A DNA stretch of 64,000 nucleotides, from assembly GCA_963756495.1 (NCBI GenBank), contig CAVWNS010000014.1, positions 744,001 to 808,000 on the forward strand, read 5' to 3'. Both the position numbers and the translations under genes were made by a program. The notes under the pieces were generated by a model. The model had not been told where the DNA came from and searched no databases. It saw only the letters and a list, made by a program, of their open reading frames with translations. The DNA comes from DATFDN01 sp963756495 (GTDB lineage Bacteria; Pseudomonadota; Alphaproteobacteria; Acetobacterales; Acetobacteraceae). Shown here one piece after another: positions 48,052-56,363 of this stretch (position 1 is the first letter of the stretch; every line of letters begins with the position of its first letter).

Positions 48052-51000
48052 ATGAGTATATCGACCCCCTTCATCCGCCGACCGGTCGGAACGTCCTTGC
48101 TGATGGCCGCGATCTTCCTGATTGGCTTGGCGGCCTTCCCGCTGCTGCCGATAGCGCCGTTGCCGCAGGTGGACTTTCCCACCCTGACCGTCACCGCGCA
48201 GTACCCGGGCGCCAGTCCGGACACCATGGCCTCGTCGGTCGCCGAGCCGCTGGAGACCCAGTTCAGCCAGATCAACGGGCTGGCACAGATGACATCGATG
48301 AACGTGCTGGGCACCAGCACGGTCACGCTGCAGTTCGACCTCGATCGCAACATCGACGCCGCCTCGACCGACGTGCTGGAGGCGATCAACGCCGCGCAAG
48401 GGCAGCTGCCGAAGGACCTCCCGAGCCAGCCGACAATCCGCAAGGTCAACCCCGCGGATGCGCCGGTTTACATCCTGGCCGTGCAGTCCGACACGCTGCC
48501 GCTGACGGAGGTCGACGACAACGCCGAGAACATCCTCGCGCAGCACCTGTCGAAGATCAGCGGGGTGGCCGAGGTTCTGGTAGGCGGGCAGCAGAAGCCG
48601 GCCATCCGCGTGCAGATCGACCCGGCCAAGCTGGCCTATATGGGCCTGACGCTGGAAGACGTCCGCAGCGTGCTGGTGAATGCCACGGTGGACGGCCCGA
48701 AGGGCAGCATCGACGGGCCGGACAAGTCCTATACCGTTCTCGACAACGACCAGCTGAGCACGGCCAAGCCCTACAACGACATCGTGATCGCCTATCGCAA
48801 CGGCGCGCCGGTGCGGATCCGCGACATCGGCCAGGCCGTGCGCGCGCCGCAGAATCGCGAGCTGGCCGCGTGGCAGAACGGCAAGCGTGGCGTCCTGCTG
48901 CTGGCGTTCAAGCAGCCGGGGGCGAACGTGATCGCCACGGTCGATCGCCTCAAGGCGGCGCTGCCGGCGCTGGAGGCCAGCATCCCGCCTGGGGTGCATG
49001 TCAGCCCAATTGTCGACCGCACGCAGATGATCCGCGCCTCGGTCAGAGACGTGGAGTTCACGCTATGCCTGTCGGTCGGGCTGGTGGTGATGGTGATCTT
49101 CCTCTTCCTGCGGAATTTGTGGGCGACCATCATTCCCAGTATCACCGTCCCGGTGGCGCTGGTCGCCACGCTGGCCGCGATGTACCTGTTCGGGTTCAGC
49201 CTCGACAATCTGTCGCTGATGGGCCTGACGGTCGCCGTCGGCTTCGTCATCGACGACGCCATCGTCATGCTGGAGAACATCTTCCGGCATATCGAGGAGG
49301 GGATGAAGCCGATGGACGCGGGGCTGCAAGGCGCCGGCGAGATAGGCTTTACCATCGTGTCCATCAGCTTCTCGCTGATCGCGGTGTTCATTCCGCTCTT
49401 GCTGATGGGCGGGATCGTCGGCCGCCTGTTCCGCGAGTTCGCCATGACCGTCTCGACCGCGGTGGTGCTCTCCGCCTTCGTGTCGCTGACCCTGACGCCG
49501 ATGATGTGCTCACGATTCCTCAGCAGCAGCCACCGCGAGCATGGCCGGCTGTATCGCATGGTCGAGGCGGTGTTTGACGCGATACTGGCGTTCTACCGTC
49601 GTACACTCGATGTGGCGCTTCGCTTCCGCTTCATCACGCTGATGGTGTTCCTGGCCACGGTCACCCTTACGGGCGTGCTGTTCATGCTCATACCGAAGGG
49701 CTTCTTTCCAACCCAGGACGTGGGACTGATCATCGCCGTGACGGAGGGCGCGCAGGATTTGTCCTTCCAGCACATGGTCGGATTGCAGCAGAAGCTGAAC
49801 GACATCGTCGGTCACGACCCGGCGGTCGCGTCCTACGGCTCGCAGGTCGGTGCGGGCACGGCCGGGCAGCAGGGCAACGATGGGCGGATGTATATCAACC
49901 TGAAGCCCTGGGACCAGCGCCCGAACGACGGCGTGATGAAGGTCATCGCCCGGTTGCGGCAGAAAGCACAGGCGGTTCCCGGCATCCAGCTGTTCATGCA
50001 GCCGGCGCAGGATATCAACGTGGGGGGCCGACTGTCCCGCACGATGTTCCAGTACACGCTGCAGGATTCCGACTCCGCGGAGCTGAATGCCTGGGCACCG
50101 AAGATGCTGTCGGCGATGAAGAAGCTGCCGATCCTGCGCGACACTGCGACCGACCAGCAGATCGCCGGCACCACGGCGACCCTGACCATCAACGGCGAGG
50201 CGGCTCAGCGCTTCAACATCCAGCCGCAGCAGATCGACGACACGCTGTACGACGCGTTCGGCCAGCGCGAGGTGACGCAGTACTTCACGCAGCTCAACTC
50301 CTATTTCGTCATCCTGGAGGTGCCGCCGCAGCTCGAAGGGAACGTCAACACGCTGCGCAAGCTGTATGTGAAATCGTCCTCGGGGCAGCCAGTGCCGCTG
50401 TCGGAGCTGGTCAGCGTCAACACCGTGCCGGTGGCACCGCTCGCGGTGAACCACCAGAGCCAGTTCCCGGCGGTGACGATCTCCTTCAATCTTGCGCCGA
50501 CGGCGTCCCTGGGACAGGCGGTGCAGGCGATCAACAAGATTCGCGACGATCTGCACGCGCCCCTCTCGCTCCAAGGCTCCTTCCAGGGCACGGCCCAGGC
50601 ATTCCAGAACTCGCTATCCAGCGAGCCGTACCTGATCGCGGCGGCGCTGATCGCCGTCTACCTCATTCTGGGCATGCTCTATGAAAGCTATATCCTGCCG
50701 CTGACCATCCTCTCGACCTTGCCTTCGGCCGGCGTGGGCGCGTTGCTGATGCTGATGGCCGCGGGACAGGATCTTTCGGTGATCGCCATGATCGGCATCA
50801 TCCTGCTGATCGGCATCGTGAAGAAGAACGGCATCATGATGGTGGATTTCGCCATCAACGCCGAACGGCGCGATGGGCTGGATCCGCTGGATGCGATCCG
50901 CCAGGCCTGCCTACTGCGGTTCCGTCCGATCCTGATGACCACGATGGCGGCCCTGCTGAGCGGGTTGCCGTTGATGCTCGGGCATGGCGCGGGCTCGGAA

Positions 51001-51180
51001 CTGCGCCGCCCGCTCGGATACGCGATGGTAGGCGGCCTGGCGCTGTCGCAGGTGCTGACCCTCTACACGACCCCGGTGATCTATCTCTACCTGGATCGGC
51101 TGCAGCATTGGATGGAGCCGCGACGGCAGGCCCGCTTGCCGCGGCTGGCACAGACGCTGGGGGATGTTGGGGCGCGTTGA
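48052..51180 (+). CDS. RND multidrug efflux permease (MdtB/MdtC-like, HAE-1)
   Basis: The 1042-residue inner-membrane transporter begins MSISTPFIRRPVGTSLLMAA. It has 12 membrane helices in two repeats, a large periplasmic pore domain after helix 1 (PLPQVDFPTLTVTAQYPGAS) and another after helix 7. The helix 4 motif VGFVIDDAIVMLENIFRHIE carries the Asp pair of the proton relay, and helix 10 has GIVKKNGIMMVDFAI with the relay Lys. AQPSIPGV-type MdtB/C features make it nearer to MdtBC/MuxBC than AcrB. Such pumps need an outer-membrane channel, and none is encoded next to it. The ATG at 48052 fits the conserved N-terminus, with a weak GGGAC site. The gene is complete. Confidence 0.93.
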   Translation: MSISTPFIRRPVGTSLLMAAIFLIGLAAFPLLPIAPLPQVDFPTLTVTAQYPGASPDTMASSVAEPLETQFSQINGLAQMTSMNVLGTSTVTLQFDLDRNIDAASTDVLEAINAAQGQLPKDLPSQPTIRKVNPADAPVYILAVQSDTLPLTEVDDNAENILAQHLSKISGVAEVLVGGQQKPAIRVQIDPAKLAYMGLTLEDVRSVLVNATVDGPKGSIDGPDKSYTVLDNDQLSTAKPYNDIVIAYRNGAPVRIRDIGQAVRAPQNRELAAWQNGKRGVLLLAFKQPGANVIATVDRLKAALPALEASIPPGVHVSPIVDRTQMIRASVRDVEFTLCLSVGLVVMVIFLFLRNLWATIIPSITVPVALVATLAAMYLFGFSLDNLSLMGLTVAVGFVIDDAIVMLENIFRHIEEGMKPMDAGLQGAGEIGFTIVSISFSLIAVFIPLLLMGGIVGRLFREFAMTVSTAVVLSAFVSLTLTPMMCSRFLSSSHREHGRLYRMVEAVFDAILAFYRRTLDVALRFRFITLMVFLATVTLTGVLFMLIPKGFFPTQDVGLIIAVTEGAQDLSFQHMVGLQQKLNDIVGHDPAVASYGSQVGAGTAGQQGNDGRMYINLKPWDQRPNDGVMKVIARLRQKAQAVPGIQLFMQPAQDINVGGRLSRTMFQYTLQDSDSAELNAWAPKMLSAMKKLPILRDTATDQQIAGTTATLTINGEAAQRFNIQPQQIDDTLYDAFGQREVTQYFTQLNSYFVILEVPPQLEGNVNTLRKLYVKSSSGQPVPLSELVSVNTVPVAPLAVNHQSQFPAVTISFNLAPTASLGQAVQAINKIRDDLHAPLSLQGSFQGTAQAFQNSLSSEPYLIAAALIAVYLILGMLYESYILPLTILSTLPSAGVGALLMLMAAGQDLSVIAMIGIILLIGIVKKNGIMMVDFAINAERRDGLDPLDAIRQACLLRFRPILMTTMAALLSGLPLMLGHGAGSELRRPLGYAMVGGLALSQVLTLYTTPVIYLYLDRLQHWMEPRRQARLPRLAQTLGDVGAR

Positions 51181-51693
51181 TTGGCGGCGTGGTGCACAGC
51201 TTGGCTCGGCACGCGCTGGCGGCCCGGGTGCTTGGAACTCGAAATGACCGAGAGCGCCCTCATGGAGGATGCGGGGCAGGCGCTCGCGGTGCTGGAGGCT
51301 ATCGCGGGCGCCGGCGTGCGCTTGGCGATCGACGATTTCGGGACGGGATACAGCAGTCTTTCCTACCTGCAGCGCTTGTCCGCTCAGGTGGTCAAGATCG
51401 ACCAGACCTTCATGCGCGACCTCGCGGCCGACGAGCGTAGGCGTTCGCTGGTATCGACGATGATCACGCTCTCCCATGACCTCGGCTACCGCGTGGTGGC
51501 GGAGGGCGTCGAGACGAGGCAGGTGCTGGACCTCATCTGGAAGGCCGCCTGCGACGAGACGCAAGGCTACTTGTTCGGTCGTCCGATGACGCCGGAACGG
51601 TTCGTGGCCTGGCGACGGGATTGGGCGATCGCATCTCACGCCTATCGGAGGACGGGCATGAACCCGGCCATGGGCGCCGTCCCTGGAGCCTAG
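51181..51693 (+). pseudogene. Truncated EAL-domain (c-di-GMP phosphodiesterase) fragment with a frame break
   Basis: The last ~155 residues of an EAL domain are present: LELEMTESALMEDAGQALAV, LAIDDFGTGYSSLSYLQRL, VKIDQTFMRDL and VVAEGVETRQVLDLI, ending QGYLFGRPMTPERF. Homology can be traced slightly further upstream as SLARHALAAR in another frame, joining at about 51230 if one base in CCGGGTGC is removed. It then stops abruptly at the end of the RND pump gene. The N-terminal third with the EAL motif itself and half the metal ligands is missing, so it cannot hydrolyse c-di-GMP. A TTG at 51181 could start it but there is no sign of a real start. It ends immediately before the convergent dedA-type stop. 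Confidence 0.75.
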
Positions 51694-52317
51694 TTATGCG
51701 GACCGGCGGCGGCGCCCCCGGACGAAGCGGACGATCAGCACCGCCAGCCCGGCCAGCACCGCGAGATCAAGGAAGCGGAAGGCGATGTGCAGCCTGGGGT
51801 TGGAGCCCCAGGCGTCTCCCAGCTTCATGCCGATCCAGGCGAGCAGGAAGCACCACGGCCAGGAGCCGATGAACGTGTAGAGGTGGAACCGACCCTGCGG
51901 CATCCGCGCGATCCCGGCGGGCAGCGCGATGAAAGTCCGCACGACCGGCAGCATCCGCGCGATCAGTACCGCAGGGCCGCCGAAGCGGGCAAAGAACCGG
52001 TCAGCCATGGCAAGTTCGTGCTCAGTCAGCAGGACGTACGATCCCCAGCGCCGCACCGCCGCACGGCCGCCGATCGCGCCCACGGCATAGGCGAGGGCGG
52101 AGCCCAAATTGCAGCCGAGCGCACCCGCCGTGGCCACCAGCCAGAGATTCAGCCGCCCCGTCGCGACAAGATAGCCCGCGAACGGCAGGATGATCTCGGA
52201 GGGCAGGGGGATGCACGCGGATTCGATCGCCATCAGGCCGAGAACGCCCCAATACCCGCCCGCCTGGAGAATGCCGATGATAAACCCCGCCAGCAGCCCG
52301 GGGGCGGCGTGGGTCAC
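51694..52317 (-). CDS. DedA-family membrane protein
   Basis: The 207-residue polytopic protein has the DedA/SNARE-associated fold: ESACIPLPSEIILPFAGYL after the first helix, GCNLGSALAYAVGAIGG, a re-entrant RFGGPAVLIARMLPVVRTFI with the conserved Arg pair, and ALPAGIARMPQGRFHLYTFI. DedA proteins act as flippases or are needed for envelope integrity and proton motive force. The ATG at 52317 overlaps the stop of the NaPRT-like gene by four bases (ATGA), making it the last gene of a minus-strand unit. The basic tail RFVRGRRRRSA is cytoplasmic by the positive-inside rule. It is convergent with, and abuts, the EAL fragment. Confidence 0.9.
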   Translation of the reverse strand: MTHAAPGLLAGFIIGILQAGGYWGVLGLMAIESACIPLPSEIILPFAGYLVATGRLNLWLVATAGALGCNLGSALAYAVGAIGGRAAVRRWGSYVLLTEHELAMADRFFARFGGPAVLIARMLPVVRTFIALPAGIARMPQGRFHLYTFIGSWPWCFLLAWIGMKLGDAWGSNPRLHIAFRFLDLAVLAGLAVLIVRFVRGRRRRSA

Positions 52318-53468
52318 GCCGGGTGCTTGCGCAAGCCGTTGCGCCGGAGCAGGAACTCGCGTCCGACCTTCACCATCGGAATGCCGGCATAGTCCACGAT
52401 GTCGGCGGTCGCGTAGGTCTCGCTCCAGCGGTCGGGGATGAAGCTGCCGGTCCCGACCACGTCAATCGGCGCCTTCGCGTCCGCCATCACGCGGCACTTG
52501 TCCACGCCGAAGCCCGAGGAGACGACGATCCGCACGGCCGGATAGCCCGCCTCGTCCAGCGCCTCGCGCAAACGCCAGATCGCGGCGGCGGAGACGCCCG
52601 TGCCGACCAGGTAGCGCAGCTCGGTGTCGCTGCGATAGCGCCGGATCGCGCCGGGTGCGTGACGCTCCAGCGCCGCGTAGCTCGCGCCGGGATCAAGCCC
52701 CTCCAGGAAGCGTCCGCCATGCGTGTCCAGGCGCAGCGACAGCCGGCGTTCCGCGGCCAGCGCGGGGAACCGCGCGCAGACGGCGAGCGCGTCCGAGATC
52801 TCCCGCCCGAAATAATCGACCAGCACGGTCAGCAGGTCGTCGGGAAAGGTCTCATGAAACATCTCGGCGGCGCGCACCGTGGAACCGGCGTAGCCGATCA
52901 GCGCGTGTGGCATGGTGCCGAAGCCGTGCGGCGCGTTGAACCAATGGGCGGTGCCGTCATTGGCGTTGCCGATGAAACCCCTGGCGCCCTCGCGCTGGGC
53001 CGCCGCGCTGCCGACCGAGGCGGCATAGGCCATCATGTCCTGCATCTCGGCACCCGCGCAGTGACGCGCCTCCATCGCCAGGAAACTCGCTTCCGGCAGG
53101 GCGAGGCACATCTGATAGGCGTTGTGCGCCGCGACGCAGGCCGGGCCGAGCTTCTGCAGCAGGATCGTTTCCAGGTCGGAGAGATGCACGAGGCTGCCGG
53201 CGATGTAGGCGATCGGCTCGCCGGCCCCGACCCAGGCGCCTTCGGGATAGACAAGATCGATGTCGAACCGCGTGTCACGCGCAGCGGCAACGTCGCCGAG
53301 CCATTCGGCCGCCAGACGCGGCGCGGAGATCACCGGACGGCGCATGAACAGCGCATAGGTCACGTGCTTGTCGCCGAAATGCGCGACGACCTGCTTTGTG
53401 CGGTTGAAGTAGGCATCGGTTCGCCCCGCGATGTCCGTCGCGAGGTCTTCGTGCCCCATCTCGTTCAC
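52314..53468 (-). CDS. Nicotinate phosphoribosyltransferase-like protein
   Basis: The product is 384 residues from a GTG at 53468 (MNEMGHEDLATDIAG) with GGAG seven bases upstream, or 381 from an ATG at 53459. It has the NaPRT-type alpha/beta barrel: TDAYFNRTKQVVAHFGDKHV, EARHCAGAEMQDMMAYAASV, LRLDTHGGRFLEGLDPGAS, VVSSGFGVDKCRVM and VGTGSFIPDRW. NaPRT makes nicotinate mononucleotide from nicotinate and PRPP for NAD salvage. The catalytic His-loop region is not in the usual position, so a variant activity in the same family is possible. It lies 11 bases after class II DAHP synthase and overlaps dedA. Confidence 0.82.
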   Translation of the reverse strand: MNEMGHEDLATDIAGRTDAYFNRTKQVVAHFGDKHVTYALFMRRPVISAPRLAAEWLGDVAAARDTRFDIDLVYPEGAWVGAGEPIAYIAGSLVHLSDLETILLQKLGPACVAAHNAYQMCLALPEASFLAMEARHCAGAEMQDMMAYAASVGSAAAQREGARGFIGNANDGTAHWFNAPHGFGTMPHALIGYAGSTVRAAEMFHETFPDDLLTVLVDYFGREISDALAVCARFPALAAERRLSLRLDTHGGRFLEGLDPGASYAALERHAPGAIRRYRSDTELRYLVGTGVSAAAIWRLREALDEAGYPAVRIVVSSGFGVDKCRVMADAKAPIDVVGTGSFIPDRWSETYATADIVDYAGIPMVKVGREFLLRRNGLRKHPA

Positions 53469-53479
53469 CCGCCTGCTCC

Positions 53480-54892
53480 CTACTGCGCCGCGACCGCCGG
53501 GGCGATGCCAGGCGCGCGGCGCGCCTTCAGTTCCTCCGCCACCAGGAACGCCAGCTCCAGCGACTGCTCGGCGTTCAGGCGGGGGTCCACCAGGCTTTCG
53601 TAGCGTTCGCCAAGATCGGCCTCGGTCAGCCGGTGCGCGCCGCCCACGCACTCGGTCACGTCCTGGCCCGTCATTTCGACATGCACGCCGCCACCCCAGG
53701 TTCCCTCGGCGGCGTGGATGTCGAAGAACCCGCGCACCTCCGACAGGATCGCGTCGAAGCTGCGGGTCTTGCGCTTGTCGGCGGTGTCGATCGTGTTGCC
53801 GTGCATCGGATCGCAGATCCACACCACCTTACGCCCGGCACGCTGCACGGCGCGCACCAGCGGCGGCAGCTTCGCCGCGACCTTGTCGGCGCCCATGCGG
53901 CTGATCAGCGTGACGCGTCCGGGCTCGTCGGCGGGATTGAGCGCGTCGAGCAGCCGCAGCAGGTCGTCCGGCTCCAAGGTCGGTCCGGCCTTCATGCCGA
54001 TCGGGTTGCGCACGCCGCGCAGAAACTCGACATGGGCTCCCTCTGGCTGGCGCGTGCGGTCGCCGACCCACAGGAAATGCGCCGAGCACCCATACCAGTC
54101 GCCGGTGGTGGAATCGACGCGGGTCAGCGCCTGCTCGTACGGCAACAGCAGCGCCTCGTGCGCCACATAGAAATCCGTCTCGCGCATGTCGCGCGTGGTC
54201 TCGCTGCTCATCCCGCACGCCGTCATGAACGCAAGCGTCTCGTCGATCCGCTGCGCCAGCCCGCGATATCGCTCGACCAGCGGCGAGCGCTCGACGAAGC
54301 CAAGGTTCCAGCGATGCACCTCGTGCAGGTCGGCGTAGCCGCCGGAGGCGAAGGCGCGCAGCAGGTTCAGCTTGCCCGCGGCTTGGAAGTACGCCTGTTC
54401 CATGCGCGCCGGATCGGGGATGCGCGCCGTTGCGGTGAAGTCGGGGCCGTTGACGATGTCGCCGCGATAGCTCGGCAGGCTCACGCCGTCCTGGGTCTCG
54501 ATGTCGGCACTGCGCGGCTTGGCGAACTGGCCGGCCATGCGGCCCATCTTCACCACCGGAACACTGGCGCCGAAGGTGAGCACGACGGCCATCTGCAACA
54601 GCACGCGGAAGGTGTCGCGGATCAGGTTGGCGGTGAAGTCGGCGAATCCCTCGGCGCAGTCCCCGCCCAGCAGCACGAACGCCTTGCCCTCGGCGGCGCG
54701 CGCCAGGCCGGCCTTGAGCCGGCGCGCCTCGCCGGCGAACACCAGCGGCGGGTAAGCCCGCAGCTTGCGCTCCACTTGCGCCAGCCGCGCCGGGTCGGGG
54801 TAGCTCGGCGCCTGCCGGATCGGGCGGGCGCGCCAGGAATCGGGCGTCCAGGGCTGACTGGCGGGGCTGGCGTTCATCACGCTCGCATTCAT
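53480..54892 (-). CDS. Class II 3-deoxy-7-phosphoheptulonate (DAHP) synthase
   Basis: The 470-residue enzyme is of the plant/mycobacterial type. It has WRARPIRQAPSYPD, PPLVFAGEARRLKAGLARAA, FVLLGGDCAEGFADFTANLI with the metal-binding Cys, VPVVKMGRMAGQFAKPRS, VHRWNLGFVERSP, FLRGVRNPIGMKAGPTLEP and WICDPMHGNTI. It condenses phosphoenolpyruvate and erythrose-4-phosphate as the first step of the shikimate pathway. The ATG at 54892 has GAGGAG upstream; a TTG six bases earlier is less likely. Both the metal ligands and the PEP-binding Arg/Lys are present. It heads the set with the NaPRT-like gene and dedA, with 96 bases between it and gor. Confidence 0.93.
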   Translation of the reverse strand: MNASVMNASPASQPWTPDSWRARPIRQAPSYPDPARLAQVERKLRAYPPLVFAGEARRLKAGLARAAEGKAFVLLGGDCAEGFADFTANLIRDTFRVLLQMAVVLTFGASVPVVKMGRMAGQFAKPRSADIETQDGVSLPSYRGDIVNGPDFTATARIPDPARMEQAYFQAAGKLNLLRAFASGGYADLHEVHRWNLGFVERSPLVERYRGLAQRIDETLAFMTACGMSSETTRDMRETDFYVAHEALLLPYEQALTRVDSTTGDWYGCSAHFLWVGDRTRQPEGAHVEFLRGVRNPIGMKAGPTLEPDDLLRLLDALNPADEPGRVTLISRMGADKVAAKLPPLVRAVQRAGRKVVWICDPMHGNTIDTADKRKTRSFDAILSEVRGFFDIHAAEGTWGGGVHVEMTGQDVTECVGGAHRLTEADLGERYESLVDPRLNAEQSLELAFLVAEELKARRAPGIAPAVAAQ

Positions 54893-54988
54893 CAACAAGG
54901 CTCCTCGCCCTGCCGCGTCCGGCGGGCCTCGTGGCGGGAGTTATGACCCGCTTTTGCCGGCGGCGCTACTCGTCGGCCGCGGGACCGC

Positions 54989-56359
54989 TCAGTCCGCCGC
55001 CGCCTGGGCCACGCCCGCGACGCGCGTGCGGGTGCGCATGGTGACGAATTCCTCCGCCGCAGTCGGGTGGATGCCAATGGTGCGGTCGAAATCCGCCTTC
55101 GTCGCCCCCATGACCAGCGCGATGGCGAGCCCCTGCATGATCTCCGGCGCGTCCTCGCCCAGCATGTGCGCGCCCAGCACGCGCTGGCTGGCCTGGTCCA
55201 CCACCAGCTTCAGCAGCGAGCTGCGCGGGCGCCCGCTGATCGTGTGCCGCATGGGCGTGAACCGCGACACGTAGACGTCCACCGGCACGCGCTCCGCCGC
55301 CGCCTCCTCGGTCAGGCCCACCGTCGCCACCGGCGGCGTGGAGAACACCGCGGTCGGCACGTTGGCCAGCGAGACCGCGCGCGCGCGCCCACCGAACAGG
55401 CTGTCGGCGAGGGCGTGACCCTCGGCGGTGGCGACCGGGGTGAGGTTCATCCGGTCGGTGACATCGCCCATGGCGAAAATATGCGGCTGGGTCGTCTGGA
55501 GGTGTTCGTTGACCAGCACCGCGCCGGCGTCGTTGCGCGCGACCCCCGCCGCCTCCAGGCCAAGGTCGTCGGTCGCGGGGTGCCGGCCGGTGGCGAAGAA
55601 CACGAGGTCGGCGCGAATGGTCCTGCCGTCGCTGAGCGCGAGCAGACGCGCCTCGCCCTCCGCCGTCAGCGCGCGCGGGGCGCAGCCGGGGTGGAGCCGG
55701 ATGCCCTGCCGGGTCAACGCCTCGGCCAGCGCCGCGCGCAGATCGGCGTCGAACCCGCGCAGCGGCAGCGGCTGGCGATACACCAGATCGACCGTGGCGC
55801 CGAGGGCCGCGAAGATGCCGGCGAACTCAACCGCGATGTAGCCGCTGCCGACCACGACGACGCGCCGTGGCATCCGGGGCAGGAAAAAGGCGTCGTCGGA
55901 GACGATGCCAAGCTCCGCGCCGGGGATGGCCAAGCGCACGGGATGGCCGCCGGTGGCGATGACGATGCGCTCGGCGCTGAAGCGGCTGCCGCCGACATCG
56001 AGCGTGTGCGCGTCGATCAGCCGTGCGCGCGTCTCGAAGATTCGCGCCCCGGCGCCGTCGAGCAGGCGGCGGTAGATGCCGTTCAGGCGCGTGATCTCCG
56101 CGTCCTTGGCGGCGATCAGCTTGGCCCAGTCATGCGGCCCCTTGCGGATCTCCCAACCGAAGCCGGCGGCGTCGTCGGCGAAGCCGCCGTATTCGCCCGC
56201 CTGCACCAGCAGCTTCTTCGGCACGCAGCCGACATTGACGCAGGTGCCGCCCCAGAACCGCTCCTCGGCGATGCCGACGCGCGCGCCGTGCCCGGCGGCG
56301 ATGCGCGCGCACCGCACCCCCGCCGAGCCGCCGCCGATGACGAAGAGGTCGAAATCCAC
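54989..56359 (-). CDS. gor: Glutathione-disulfide reductase
   Basis: The 456-residue flavoprotein disulfide reductase has FAD fold VIGGGSAGVRCARIAAGHGA, the redox-active pair GGTCVNVGCVPKKLL (Cys40 and Cys45), the NADPH-binding VVVGSGYIAVEFAGIFAALG, GDVTDRMNLTPVATAEGHAL, and the C-terminal catalytic His in RTIGIHPTAAEEFVTM. The IHPTAAEE ending and GYIAVE are typical of glutathione reductase rather than lipoamide dehydrogenase. It regenerates reduced glutathione with NADPH in the cytoplasm. The start at 56359 lies four bases after the corrected gabD stop, so the two genes form an operon, linking glutathione redox and aldehyde oxidation. Confidence 0.92.
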   Translation of the reverse strand: MDFDLFVIGGGSAGVRCARIAAGHGARVGIAEERFWGGTCVNVGCVPKKLLVQAGEYGGFADDAAGFGWEIRKGPHDWAKLIAAKDAEITRLNGIYRRLLDGAGARIFETRARLIDAHTLDVGGSRFSAERIVIATGGHPVRLAIPGAELGIVSDDAFFLPRMPRRVVVVGSGYIAVEFAGIFAALGATVDLVYRQPLPLRGFDADLRAALAEALTRQGIRLHPGCAPRALTAEGEARLLALSDGRTIRADLVFFATGRHPATDDLGLEAAGVARNDAGAVLVNEHLQTTQPHIFAMGDVTDRMNLTPVATAEGHALADSLFGGRARAVSLANVPTAVFSTPPVATVGLTEEAAAERVPVDVYVSRFTPMRHTISGRPRSSLLKLVVDQASQRVLGAHMLGEDAPEIMQGLAIALVMGATKADFDRTIGIHPTAAEEFVTMRTRTRVAGVAQAAAD

Positions 56360-56363
56360 GCCG

